Both the position numbers and the translations under genes were made by a program. Below the pieces are notes generated by a model that was not told where the DNA came from, searched no databases, and saw only the letters and a program-made list of their open reading frames with translations. A stretch of DNA of 64,000 nucleotides from Unio delphinus (lineage: Eukaryota; Mollusca; Bivalvia; Unionida; Unionidae): the NCBI GenBank assembly GCA_029339505.1, contig JAQISU010000346.1, forward strand, positions 236,001 to 300,000, read 5' to 3'. Shown here piece after piece: positions 46,203-56,060 of the stretch. Position 1 is the stretch's first letter. Each line of letters begins with the position of its first letter.

Positions 46203-46334
46203 ATCAACAGCATTCACCGTGTCGTCACTCAAAGATTGATGCGTTGGGCACTGACCCTGCAGCCATATCAATTTCGGATTGAAGCAATCAGATGGTCGGA
46301 AAATGTAGGGGCTGATTACTTAAGCAGACTGTGA
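46203..46334 (+). pseudogene. C-terminal end of Ty3/Gypsy-type RNase H
   Basis: About 43 codons ending in TGA at 46332-46334. RWALTLQPYQFRIEAIRW is followed by SENVGADYLSRL. This is the well-known final segment of Gypsy RNase H (W.L.LQPY.F.IE......N..AD.LSR). In autonomous Gypsy elements an integrase follows; here a stop comes at once, then a T-run and the PPT. It is presumably a leftover from a deleted pol gene. Confidence 0.85.
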
Positions 46335-46475
46335 TTTGCAGATTTTTTTTTTTTTTTTTTTTTATTTTTATTCCTTCATTGTATCACGTTTTTACTGTAA
46401 TGTAAATAACGTCTCATTTCGTATTTTTGTGTGTGCCAATTCCGTGTTTTTCTAAAAGTGTTGCCACTTTTTTTT

Positions 46476-46489
46476 GAAGGGGGGAGGTA
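46476..46489 (+). other. Polypurine tract
   Basis: GAAGGGGGGAGGTA lies immediately before the 3' LTR, preceded by a T-run. This is the plus-strand primer site for reverse transcription. Confidence 0.9.
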
Positions 46490-49465
46490 TGTCACGGAAT
46501 TGTATACGACTATGTTCAATATGTATATGTGGTCAAAAATCTAGTCTCTATTTCGTTACTGCGTACAGCCTTACCGAGAGTAGTTTATTATTTTTGGGGT
46601 ATTTTTAGTTATTTCCACATAATGAGCGAACACTCAGCTCATGCTGCACGTGCGAAATTGCCTGCAGTTTAAAGTACCTAGCTGCGCATATGTCACAGCT
46701 AGGGGTATATAAGGACGAAATTATAAGACAGAAATCACATCACGATCCAGTCTTGTCGGAAAAAGCTTCCATCCTTAAAGGAGCAATCTAATCTATCAGC
46801 TAAAAGAGGTAACAATAGATTTAACTTTGTTCTCATTGCTATTTGTATTATGATATAATTCATTGTTTTACATATTAGATGTTTAGTATTTATTATAAAA
46901 TCTATAGAATAAATACATAGGTTAGGCAGCGCCATTTTATCAGAAGTACTATATTTTGTTTCATTAGTTCTTTTGTATCTGAACATAATTGAGTTCAATT
47001 ATACGCTGCATGCTTAACGTTAAATGTACATGGATAATTATTTCATGTGCGTGCATGCGCTACATATGTGAGAATACTTGACTGTCTTATGTATTACACG
47101 GTTCGGTTGCTTTAATTTTAGCTGAGTGGGGCCTGTTGGTGCCCCGGTGCGGTGCCATGTTGTGGTGTCCGTGGGGTGACCGTAGGTGACTGTGGTCCGG
47201 AGCTGAGTGGGGCCTGTTGGTGCCCGGGTGCGGTGCCATGTTGTGGTGTCCGTGGGGTGACCGTAGGTGACTGTGGTCCGGAGCTGAGTGGGGCCTGTTG
47301 GTGCCCGGGTGCGGTGCCATGTTGTGGTGTCCGTGGGGTGACCGTGGGTGACTGTGGTCCGGAGCTGAGTGGGGTCCGGTGGTGCCAGTGTGCGGTGCCA
47401 TGTTGGAGTGACCGTAGGGTCATGGAGTGACCGTTGGGCTTCTCTATGCTGCCCGTGTGTGGTGCCATGTTGTGGTGACTACGTGTGTGGGCTTGTCTAT
47501 GCTGACCGTGTAATGCCCGTGTGTGGTGCCTGTGTATGGTGCTTACGTATGCTGCATATACCTCGTCATATGGACGACGTAATATTTATTTAAACACTTC
47601 TTTGCAGTCTCGTTACATGAACGACACCTGCATAATTTCATTCTACACAAATCTCGTTCCATGAACGAGAGCTTCAGAATTTTAGGTTTCACCATTGCAT
47701 ATATCTCGTCATATGGACGACATATTATTTAAACACTTCTTTGCAGTCTCGTTATATGAACGACACCTGCATAATTTTATTATTTATTTAGTAACTTTTT
47801 TGCAGTCTCGTTATATGAACGACACCTGCATAATTTTATTATTTATTTAATATCTTCTTTGCAGTCTCGTTATATGAACGACACCTGCATAATTTCATTC
47901 TACACAAATCTCGTTCCATGAACGAGAACTTCAGAATTTAGGTTTCACCATTGCATATATCTCGTCATATGGACGACATATTATTTAAACACTTCTTTGC
48001 AGTCTCGTTATATGAACGACACCTGCATAATTTTATTATTTATTTAGTAACTTTTTTGCAGTCTCGTTATATGAACGACACCTGCATAATTTTATTATTT
48101 ATTTAATATCTTCTTTGCAGTCTCGTTATATGAACGACGCCTGCATAATTTCATTCTACACAAATCTCGTTCCATGAACGAGAACTTCAGAATTTAGGTT
48201 TCACCATTGCATATATCTCGTCATATGGACGACATATTATTTAAACACTTCTTTGCAGTCTCGTTATATGAACGATACCTGCATAATTTTATTATTTATT
48301 TAGTAACTTTTTTGCAGTCTCGTTATATGAACGACACCTGCATAATTTTATTATTTATTTAATATCTTCTTTGCAGTCTCGTTATATGAACGACGCCTGC
48401 ATAATTTCATTCTACACAAATCTCGTTCCATGAACGAGAACTTCAGAATTTAGGTTTCACCATTGCATATATCTCGTCATATGGACGACATATTATTTAA
48501 ACACTTCTTTGCAGTCTCGTTATATGAACGACACCTGCATAATTTTATTATTTATTTAGTAACTTTTTTGCAGTCTCGTTATATGAACGACACCTGCATA
48601 ATTTTATTATTTATTTAATATCTTCTTTGCAGTCTCGTTATATGAACGACACCTGCATAATTTCATTCTACACAAATCGCGTTCCATGAACGAGAACTTC
48701 AGCATTTAGGGTTCACCATTGCATATATCTCGTCATATGGACGACATATTATTTAAACACTTCTTTGCCGTCTCGTTATATGAACGACACCTGCATAATT
48801 TCATTCTACACAAATCTCGTTCCATGAATGAGAACTTCAGAATTTAGGGTTCACCATTGCATATATCTCGTCATATGGACGACATATTATTTAAACACTT
48901 CTTTGCAGTCTCGTTATATGAACGACACCTGCATAATTGTATTATTTATTTAATAACTTCTTTGCAGTCTCGTTATATGAACGACACCTGCATAATTTTG
49001 TTGGATATTTAATATCTTCTTTGCAGTCTCGTTATATGAACGACACCTGCATAATTTCATTCTACACAAATCTCGTTCCATGAACGTGAGCTTCAGAATT
49101 TAGCGTTCACAATTGCATATGTCTCGTCATATGGACGACGTATTAATTATGTAATATCTTCATTCTAGTCTCGTCATATTGACGACGCATTCTTTTCATA
49201 TTTGCATCTATCTCGTTATACGAGCCTTATATATATATATTCATATTTGTAAATTCATTCATATACTTCTTTTTTTGTCATTACGTTACTGAAATTCATA
49301 GTTCCATGTTAGGAACATTTATATAAATAGATTTTTCTTATATTTTGTAAAATATTGGTGTCAGAGTTCATTTTTAAAATTGCGTTTATAAAATAAACAT
49401 GTTATTAACGCAGTTGTGTTCCGTGTCTTCACTAATCCAGTTCCGACTCGGTCTATCTTGTGACA
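46490..49465 (+). repeat. 3' LTR (2,976 bp)
   Basis: Same layout as the 5' LTR, but with three full 81-bp units (starts 47120, 47201, 47282, partial 47363) and a longer inverted-repeat array (47561-49224). The CCATGAACG marker lies at 47652, 47909, 48165, 48421, 48677, about 48815 and about 49070, so the 256-bp unit is repeated four to five times in near-identical form. The (TATATAGA)n array is missing. The AATAAA is at 49392. Confidence 0.95.
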
Positions 49466-49470
49466 GTGAT

Positions 49471-49905
49471 GGTATATAATGCTCAATGTGGACCAACCAC
49501 GGTCAGGATGAAACAATTATGATTACCAATATACAAAGGGATATACGATGAAGGACTCGGTGATGTTCAATGTTTATTTGCGATGATAGCTCCAAAAACA
49601 ATACCGATTGCAAAAGAATTAGGAATGGAATCCATTTATCTTGTGTGTGAAAAAGGTCCTGGGGCGATTGGTAATGATGCTGGTCAAGTGCGTGAATGGC
49701 AAAATATCGTTGATACGTATACGGCAAAGGCAAAAAATTCGTTGTCGTGGATGTAATTGTATATTCGGCTTCCGCTGTTACCGCTTGAACAGGTGTATTA
49801 GTACCAACAATAACGCCATTACCATCAATGGCAATAATTATAACGATTTGTATTTCTGCTGCAAGAACAATTGCTGCTGTTCATAATATCATTGTCAAAT
49901 AAAAT
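49471..49905 (+). pseudogene. Decayed Polinton-like coding region, second part
   Basis: The continuation of the sequence interrupted at 43551. Plus-strand open pieces, e.g. KGIYDEGLGDVQCLFAMIAP and later EWQNIVDTYTAKAKN up to a stop near 49755, then a hydrophobic piece (LPSMAIIITICISAARTIAA). I recognise no family. The block ends at the LINE inserted at 49933. Confidence 0.4.
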
Positions 49906-49932
49906 AGCTACATGCAGCGAAAATAAACTACA

Positions 49933-51320
49933 TCATCATCATCATCATCATCATCATCAATCATCTCTGCGCCGTCTGGTCTATCGGCTGTTGTTGAGAG
50001 GGGGTGCGTCTGCAGAGTGAGGCCTCTGGTCTTTAGTTCTCGCTCCACGGTTCCTCGCCAGGTCTCTTTGGATCTGCCACGGTTCCTTTTCTTATGTGGG
50101 GTCAATCTCAGTGCCACCCTTGGTAGTGAGTCAGGGGGCATTCTGCAGACGTGGCCGAGCCATCTCCATCGACGAGTAGCAATGAACTCAGCGATGGTGC
50201 TTGCGCCCGCTCTGCGCCTGAGTTCCTCATTCGAGATCATGTTTGGCCAAACGATCCTCATGAACCGTCGCAGGCACTTGGTTTGGAAGACTTCGAGCTT
50301 GATGTTTATGTTAGCAGTGAACTTCCAATACTTTGACCCGTGCAAAATGACGCTCTACACGTTGCTTTTGAAGATACGGACCTTCGTGTGGAAGCTGAGG
50401 TTTCTTGTCCTCCAGATGGTCTTCATCATTGCGAAGGCCTGATTGGCCTTGCTGATTCTTGTGGTGACTTCCCTTGTGCAATCTCCATCCGTGGAGACCT
50501 TACTGCCAAGGTACGAGAAATAATCCACTTCTTGCAGGGGCTGGTCGTTGATGGTGATTGGGTTGTCCACTCTAGTTTTCTTCCTCAAGACATTTGTATT
50601 CTTTATGTTGAATCGAAGACCTATGGTGCTTGCTGTCTGTACCAACTGTTCTGTCTTCTGTTCGATATCCTGGTGTCTGCTTGCCAGCAACCCCATGTCG
50701 TCGGCATAGTCCAGGTCATCCAGCATTGAGGTCAACGTCCACTGTATTCCTTGTCTCTTGCCCTCTGTGGTGCGGCGCATGATCCAGTCAATGGCCAGTG
50801 AGAAGAGGATTGGAGAGAAAATGCGTCCTTGCTTCATTCCGTTTTCCACCTTGAATGGTTCAGTGAGTAGGTTGCTGTGGATGACTATGCACTCAATGTT
50901 CTCGTACAAGGACCTGATGACGTTGACAAGTTTCTTGGGGATGCCATAATGTCGTAGGATCCTCCACATAGAGGCTCGGTGCAGGCTGTCGAAGGCCTTC
51001 TTAAAGTCCGCAAAGATCACATAAAGAGATCCATTCCACTCATGGGACTGCTCAAGGATCTGCTTCAGTATGAAGATGTGGTCGATGCAGGATTTGCCCT
51101 TCCTAAACCCTGCCCGTTCCTGGCGTAGGATGCCGTCCACAGCTGTTGTGATGCGTTGGAGATCTTACTAGAGATGGATATTAAGGTGATTCCTCTCCAG
51201 TTGTTGCAGTTCACCAGGTCTTCTTTCTTGGGAAGTTCGACTATTATTCCGATTTTCCAGTCATTTGGTGCTTTTTCATTATCCCAGATCTTTTGGAGAA
51301 ACTTGCAAAGAAGCTGCGAC
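49933..51320 (-). pseudogene. 5'-truncated LINE with (ATG)n tail and TSD
   Basis: A non-LTR retrotransposon on the minus strand, flanked by AAATAAACTACA at 49921-49932 and 51321-51332. The 3' end is a (CAT)n/(ATG)n microsatellite (49931-49959). The reverse transcriptase is largely open over 50355-51140: NNWRGITLISISSKI (near 51190), FADFKKAFDSL (motif A), MKQGRIFSPILFSLA, LDYADDMGLLA (motif C, about 50690-50722), VDYFSYLGSKVSTDG and the C-terminal RRWRWLGHVCRMPPDS. One frame break near 50345 and a few upstream breaks kill it. It is a different family from the LINEs at 25340 and 59298. The tail and domain pattern are RTE-like; clade uncertain. Confidence 0.88.
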
Positions 51321-51487
51321 AAATAAACTACAGGAGTACATAATAAAGTTACATACAGCGACGTCAGCACACTCAAAATTATCCTCGCTGATATCGTCAG
51401 GCCTTAGCAATGGAATAATATCAAATAATGAGTTCACATAAATGATTTAAGATTTACAACGAGCCAATGACTGCGTCTGATTTAGAA

Positions 51488-51538
<51 letters not shown>
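51488..51538. repeat. (AAT)n microsatellite
   Basis: About 17 trinucleotide units between the LINE insertion and the next Polinton-like remnant. Confidence 0.95.
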
Positions 51539-51593
51539 TAATGCTGTCGTCATCGCAAGAACTACTACAACAGATCATCAGTAACACAACTCC

Positions 51594-53330
51594 ATGAAAA
51601 ACAACGATGATATCAGAAAGTTGACTAACCCTGAATTTAAAGTCAATTTTCCAAGTGCATTTCCTTTGAAAGAAATTGCGCTTGCACAATTACGAGTATA
51701 TCATTATTGGCCAAATATTAAATCAACATCATTCGATGGATTGCCAGCTAATAATTCGCTTGTATTTGCAAGAACAAAAAAACGAACCAGATGGAACTCG
51801 CGTATGGTTTGTTGTTTCTGTTATAACGGGCATTTATAAGATTGAAAAAATCTATGATGAATTTCAGCGCAGAATGAAATCTCTCTCACCATAAAAGAAT
51901 TAAAAATAGCTATTACTGTTAACGAACCAACTTTATCAGTCGCGATTGAAATAAACTCTCTAGATTATGCGATGGATATATATATCAATCATCGATCAGA
52001 ATTTTGATTAAAAAAATTCTACCTGTTTGTAATGAAATACCAGAACCGCGAGAGATGGTTTTTCTGCGAATAAAGCAAAGTTTATAACTGTTCAAAAATA
52101 TCGAATATCCATGGACTAGCGTGAGTGGGTATATTGTAAATAATAATTATAAATTATTTCAATTAGCCACATTTGTATCAATTACTGATAGAGTTCATAC
52201 AACACCAATTTCAATAATAGACGTTGATAACAAAAATTAATAATTAAATTATCTATGAAGAAGATATCAACATATTGGCTAATGGAATCAAAACTGAACA
52301 TACTACTATGTAAACAACATTAGTGTAATTATTTTAAAATTATATTCTGGAGTGTCCGAATAATAATCTAAAATTTAAAATCATTGCTACAATACAGCAG
52401 TTGAATCAAATTGTACGAAACCTTGAGTTTGCAAACTGAGTTATTATTGAGATGAGAAATGATAGTATTTATTACTAAGCAAATAAAAATATACCATTAG
52501 GTAAATATATATTTATAATTCTAAAATAACTGAAGCAGATTTACTGCCAGAATTTAAAACGGACAAATTAATATTATCACTCAATAATATTATAAATGAA
52601 AATTTTCCTAAAATCGTCTCGTCGTGGAAAAAAATAACCCACCAGCAGGCATTCTCAAACATAACAATGATCCGTAAGGCGGCAGACATATTTCACCATT
52701 AATAGTTAATATAACTTCAGCAATCGCAATCAATCCTATATGCGATGCAATTGATGACAGTTATTAGACTGATCTTGAGAAATCAAATCAAGTTCAGCAA
52801 TGATATATTCTATATACATTCACATATGAAAGACCTCCTGGATTTTTGATTGTACAAGATCCTATTAATGAGGGTAATCAGGCGACGATGTCACAAACAT
52901 TTATCATCCCTAATACATTTCAAACTTACTGACCGACCCGGACACTCTATTGATTTAAGATATGAATTTAAATTTGAATCTTTAATTGAAATTTTAGATC
53001 TATGATCGTAGATCTTTTATTAACAATTTTTAACGATTCTACAATAAATCAAAGGGATATATTATATAATGTACCAACACGTGAGTGTTTTACACGATAA
53101 AGAGGTACTTGAAAACGTTATCAGAACATCATTTTCACTATCCCCAGAACAATTTAGTATTGATATAATTATTGATAACATTCGGCAGTGAATATTTTTT
53201 AATGACGCAGGAACAGTTAAATGAACTATAGCGAGAACATATTATTTTGATCTAGTGTGATAGAGATCAGATTCTGAATAATGCGAATTTCATAATTTAT
53301 TATAATCGGATTAAAAAAAATATCTAATTG
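51594..53330 (+). pseudogene. Decayed Polinton-like structural gene (unidentified)
   Basis: An ATG at 51594 begins a frame of about 60 codons (FPSAFPLKEIALAQLRVYHY is the most protein-like part). It then shifts frame near 51765 into a piece with VWFVVSVITGIYKIEKIYDE. After about 51890 only fragments remain, for instance VNEPTLSVAIEINSLDYAMD, SPLIVNITSAIAINPICDAI and PPGFLIVQDPINEG, each in a different frame and separated by stops. The pattern of many beta-strand-like fragments over 1.5 kb would fit a capsid-type gene. That is inference from position and general look only. Confidence 0.4.
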
Positions 53331-53660
53331 CTCAGATTGATAGATATATTTTCTAAATGAAATCAGCAATGATAACATCATTGTTCATGTAATTGATGGA
53401 TGGAAAATTATCGAAATAATTGCACTGGCAAAAACAAACGCTCTTTGGACAAAGGTTACTTATCCAACTAGTAATTGTAATCAGTAATAGTGAATCCTTG
53501 AGATCGTCGCGCATCCCTAACGTCCATGGGATTTTGTCCAGGTTTAGTCATCTTCAACAACACTGACAGGAACTTTGATAATATCATTTAAATTAAGATT
53601 TTTAACGAGAATGCAAAATTGTTAGAAAGAGAAGGTGATGATATTATTAATTTTATTATC
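53331..53660 (+). other. Heavily decayed spacer in the Polinton-like block
   Basis: No frame longer than about 30 codons. Likely part of the same dead element. Confidence 0.3.
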
Positions 53661-53900
53661 GCTATTGTTGAAGCGCGGAGTGTTGTTGAACTTGATGGAT
53701 TTATGAATACGTTTGTTGTTTAGGTTGATATAATGCTGGATAAACAATCAATTTCGGAAAGAATATTTTCTCGAGGTAGACATAAAACACACAAATATAA
53801 TTTATGTTACACAGAGACATGCACAAATACCTAAAGTGATCAGATAGAACTGTATATGTACTATTTTAGCCCGTATTTAATGGAGTTACACATACTTTAA
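53660..53900 (+). pseudogene. Remnant of an FtsK/A32-type packaging ATPase
   Basis: One frame (from 53724) reads VDIMLDKQSISERIFSRGRH: a hydrophobic-Asp segment in the Walker B position, followed by the RGRH motif at 53772-53783. After a frame change, a YVTQ-type motif and a PK follow at about 53805-53840. This order is what I know from the packaging ATPases of Polintons and related large DNA viruses. The Walker A part is not found; it should lie upstream, where the sequence is scrambled. Non-functional. Confidence 0.5.
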
Positions 53901-54105
53901 GAAATATACATCAAACTTAATGTGGTGGAGATATGGATATAATCAAATGCAAAAACTTCTTTTCACGTGCACAAGCTACCCCACACGGATTTATAACGAT
54001 ATATTTACATGTTCCTATGTCGCGATATCGTATGGGAATTGATATGCAAAATTTTAATACAAACCACAGCAATGGCTGATAAAGTAACAAAAAGAACTAA
54101 GACAT
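53901..54105 (+). other. Tail of the plus-strand Polinton-like block
   Basis: A last open piece (about 53930-54055) has SRAQATPHGFITIYLHVPMS in one frame; not recognised. It ends at the 72-bp repeats. Confidence 0.35.
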
Positions 54106-54321
54106 ATTGAAGAGAAAGTCACAGTCAGTTAGAGACTTTGATTTGGCGTAATGGCCTTATATTCTTTCATTTATCGTATTGAAGAGAAAGTCACAGTCAG
54201 TTAGAGACTTTGGTTTGGCGTAATGGCCTTATATTCTTTCATTTATCGTATTGAAGAGAAAGTCACAGTCAGTTAGAGACTTTGGTTTGGCGTAATGGCC
54301 TTATATTCTTTCATTTATCGT
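54106..54321. repeat. 72-bp tandem repeat, three near-identical copies
   Basis: Units start at 54106, 54178 and 54250 and differ at a single position in the first copy. The array lies between the plus-strand and the minus-strand halves of the Polinton-like element. Confidence 0.95.
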
Positions 54322-54482
54322 GGGAAGCTTTATTTTGTAAGCCAATACAGTTTCAGCAAAAAGGTGGGCTCACCCTCTCTGCTGCTTCATCTAAGTAGTT
54401 GACAGGTCAACGATGGGTAGCTAGATCGACGAGCGCTTGCCTTTATATGTGTCAAGCGCGGACCACAACTTTCAAACCCCAT

Positions 54483-55100
54483 TTACATATTACCAAAATA
54501 AATATGGAACGCGCTTTGCCTGAAACGATGCAAATACAAGCAAGCTTCGTTCATCATGGCTAGTATTGAAAACATCTCCATTGGAGGATGAGTCAATAAT
54601 GGATGATCAGACTGGAGACTGCTTTGCTTTATATGGTGGAAGGAAACATCCCTACGATGTTTTGTTGCGTTGGAACGCTCTGATAGTTGAATTGAGGGGG
54701 AGGGATATAGAGAAGTCAAAGATTTTGTATTATGATAAAAATTGAAAACAAACGATACACGCAATATTTGCAAAACACAAAAATGTTTATTCTAACAACT
54801 AACAAACAACAATTAACGATTAAAAATAAAAACAAACATTATATTTGACAAGGTTGACAATGTTGTGAAGCGAAGTGAGATTTCTTTGAACAGAAGTCAT
54901 ATAACGACATTGATGTACACTACCTTTCCTAGCTAAAGACAAGAGATTGCCATATTGGTCACAAAACCATCGATCTACTTTGTCATCGTTTCCATAAGAG
55001 TGACGAGCAAAATAAGTCACACAATGTTCTAAAGAATATCCAAGACTGAGTTGATAAAGAAAATACACACGATATAGTCCACATACCAGCATATAAAGAC
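54483..55100 (-). pseudogene. Unidentified minus-strand ORFs of the Polinton-like element
   Basis: Two open frames: 54820-55092 (90 codons, Cys/Tyr-rich, starts MLVCGLYRVYFLYQLSLGYS) and 54483-54773 (96 codons, Ser/His-rich). They lie just downstream of the integrase remnant on the same strand and have a more balanced composition than the plus-strand block. I do not recognise either. They may be intact small genes or the decayed end of a larger one. Confidence 0.35.
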
Positions 55101-55189
55101 GAATTGCGATTTAGGCTCAAGTGCTCCACACCACACCCACAAGAAATGCTTTTATAGATCTTGCAGAAACGAGCTTTCGGAAGGAGTGG

Positions 55190-56060
55190 TCAGATGGTAG
55201 TGGCAGCTGAGGTTGTGTTGAATGGCTTGATGGTCACTTCGATGACTTGCGAAGTGTCAATCCAAAAATCAAAATTGGGATGATATTTTTCTAACATACC
55301 TAGTCTTCTTTGACACTTCATGTTCAAACTGTATGGGTTCGTAACTTTAAGTGCTTTCGATGTCGTACATTTCGTTTTGTTTGTTGGTCATGCGTTGTAA
55401 CTCAAATAAGTAAAGCGTTCATTTTAACACTTCCCCGTTCACGTCTTCCAATTTATAAACGGGAGTATGACGCCCATTCACTCATCCAGTTAAAGGAAAC
55501 AATACGGTGGCTTAGTTGGATAAGTAACCTGTGTCGAAAGTGCGTTTGTTTTTGCCAATGCGCACTAACAATAATGCAGGGAACATTCCGTTTTGGTTGG
55601 GGTCACCCACCATGGGGGACGTACCAAACAGGCGCTCAGAAAAAGTCACTTCGTTGTCGGGAGTCATTTCATTGGGGCACATTCGATGCTCGGATGGTTA
55701 GATTGGGTTTACGCTTTTGCCATGTACGGTAAGATGTCGATCTATTTGAGAGCGTGTTGATGCGTAAAATATTTCCACACGCGTTCTTTCAAAGTGCGTT
55801 GAAAAGGTTCCACTATCCTGGCTTTAATTTCGGATTCTTAGTGGTGGAACAATGAATGTCACGTTTCGTTTCGTTTTGTACTTAGTTCAGAAATACGTTG
55901 CCTTTATCCATCGAAGAGGGTGATGACCAAATGGACACTTTACAGACGAGTTTTAGCAACACGATACAAATTCTGAAACTCATCCGTAACCTGCAGCATG
56001 CGTTGGATTGTAGTAAATGCTGGATAGCACACTCTTTATTTTTGTTAATAAGTCACCCAC
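55190..56060 (-). pseudogene. Polinton-type integrase remnant (rve fold), internally deleted
   Basis: On the minus strand, in order: an N-terminal IYYNPTHAAGYG piece (55980-56016), a LYRVAKT piece (55950-55970), a DKG.VFLN piece (55890-55908), then VEPFQRTLKERVWKYFTH (55760-55814) with the catalytic-position Glu in a V-E-x-F-x-R-T-L-K setting, and a chromodomain-like end with FWIDTSQV (55243-55270). The second Asp and the Glu of the D,D-35-E set are recognisable. The segment that should hold the first Asp is missing, since only about 40 bp separate LYRVAKT from DKG. Several frameshifts are present. This is the clearest evidence that the region derives from a Polinton/Maverick-like element. 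Confidence 0.75.

Larger units (their letters stand above)
43552..49465 (+). mobile_element. Non-autonomous Ty3/Gypsy-type LTR retrotransposon with giant LTRs
   Basis: A complete insertion of 5,914 bp. Both LTRs begin TGTCACGG and end TTGTGACA, and the element is flanked by the 5-bp target duplication GTGAT (43547-43551, 49466-49470). The interior is only 564 bp. It has a tRNA-primed PBS two bases after the 5' LTR, a short RNase H remnant and a polypurine tract just before the 3' LTR. There is no gag, protease, integrase or complete reverse transcriptase, so it must have been moved by another element's proteins. LTR flanks are almost identical between copies, so the insertion is recent; the LTR length difference is due to tandem repeats. 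Orientation is from PBS to PPT on the plus strand. It split a Polinton-like gene. Confidence 0.95.

Noticed and set aside
50017..50949. Plus-strand ORFs up to 141 codons
   Set aside because: Shadows of the minus-strand LINE reverse transcriptase.
54820..55092. Herpesvirus-like origin of the minus-strand ORFs
   Set aside because: I considered it because of the composition, but the neighbouring integrase remnant points to a Polinton-like element and no herpesvirus motif was seen.
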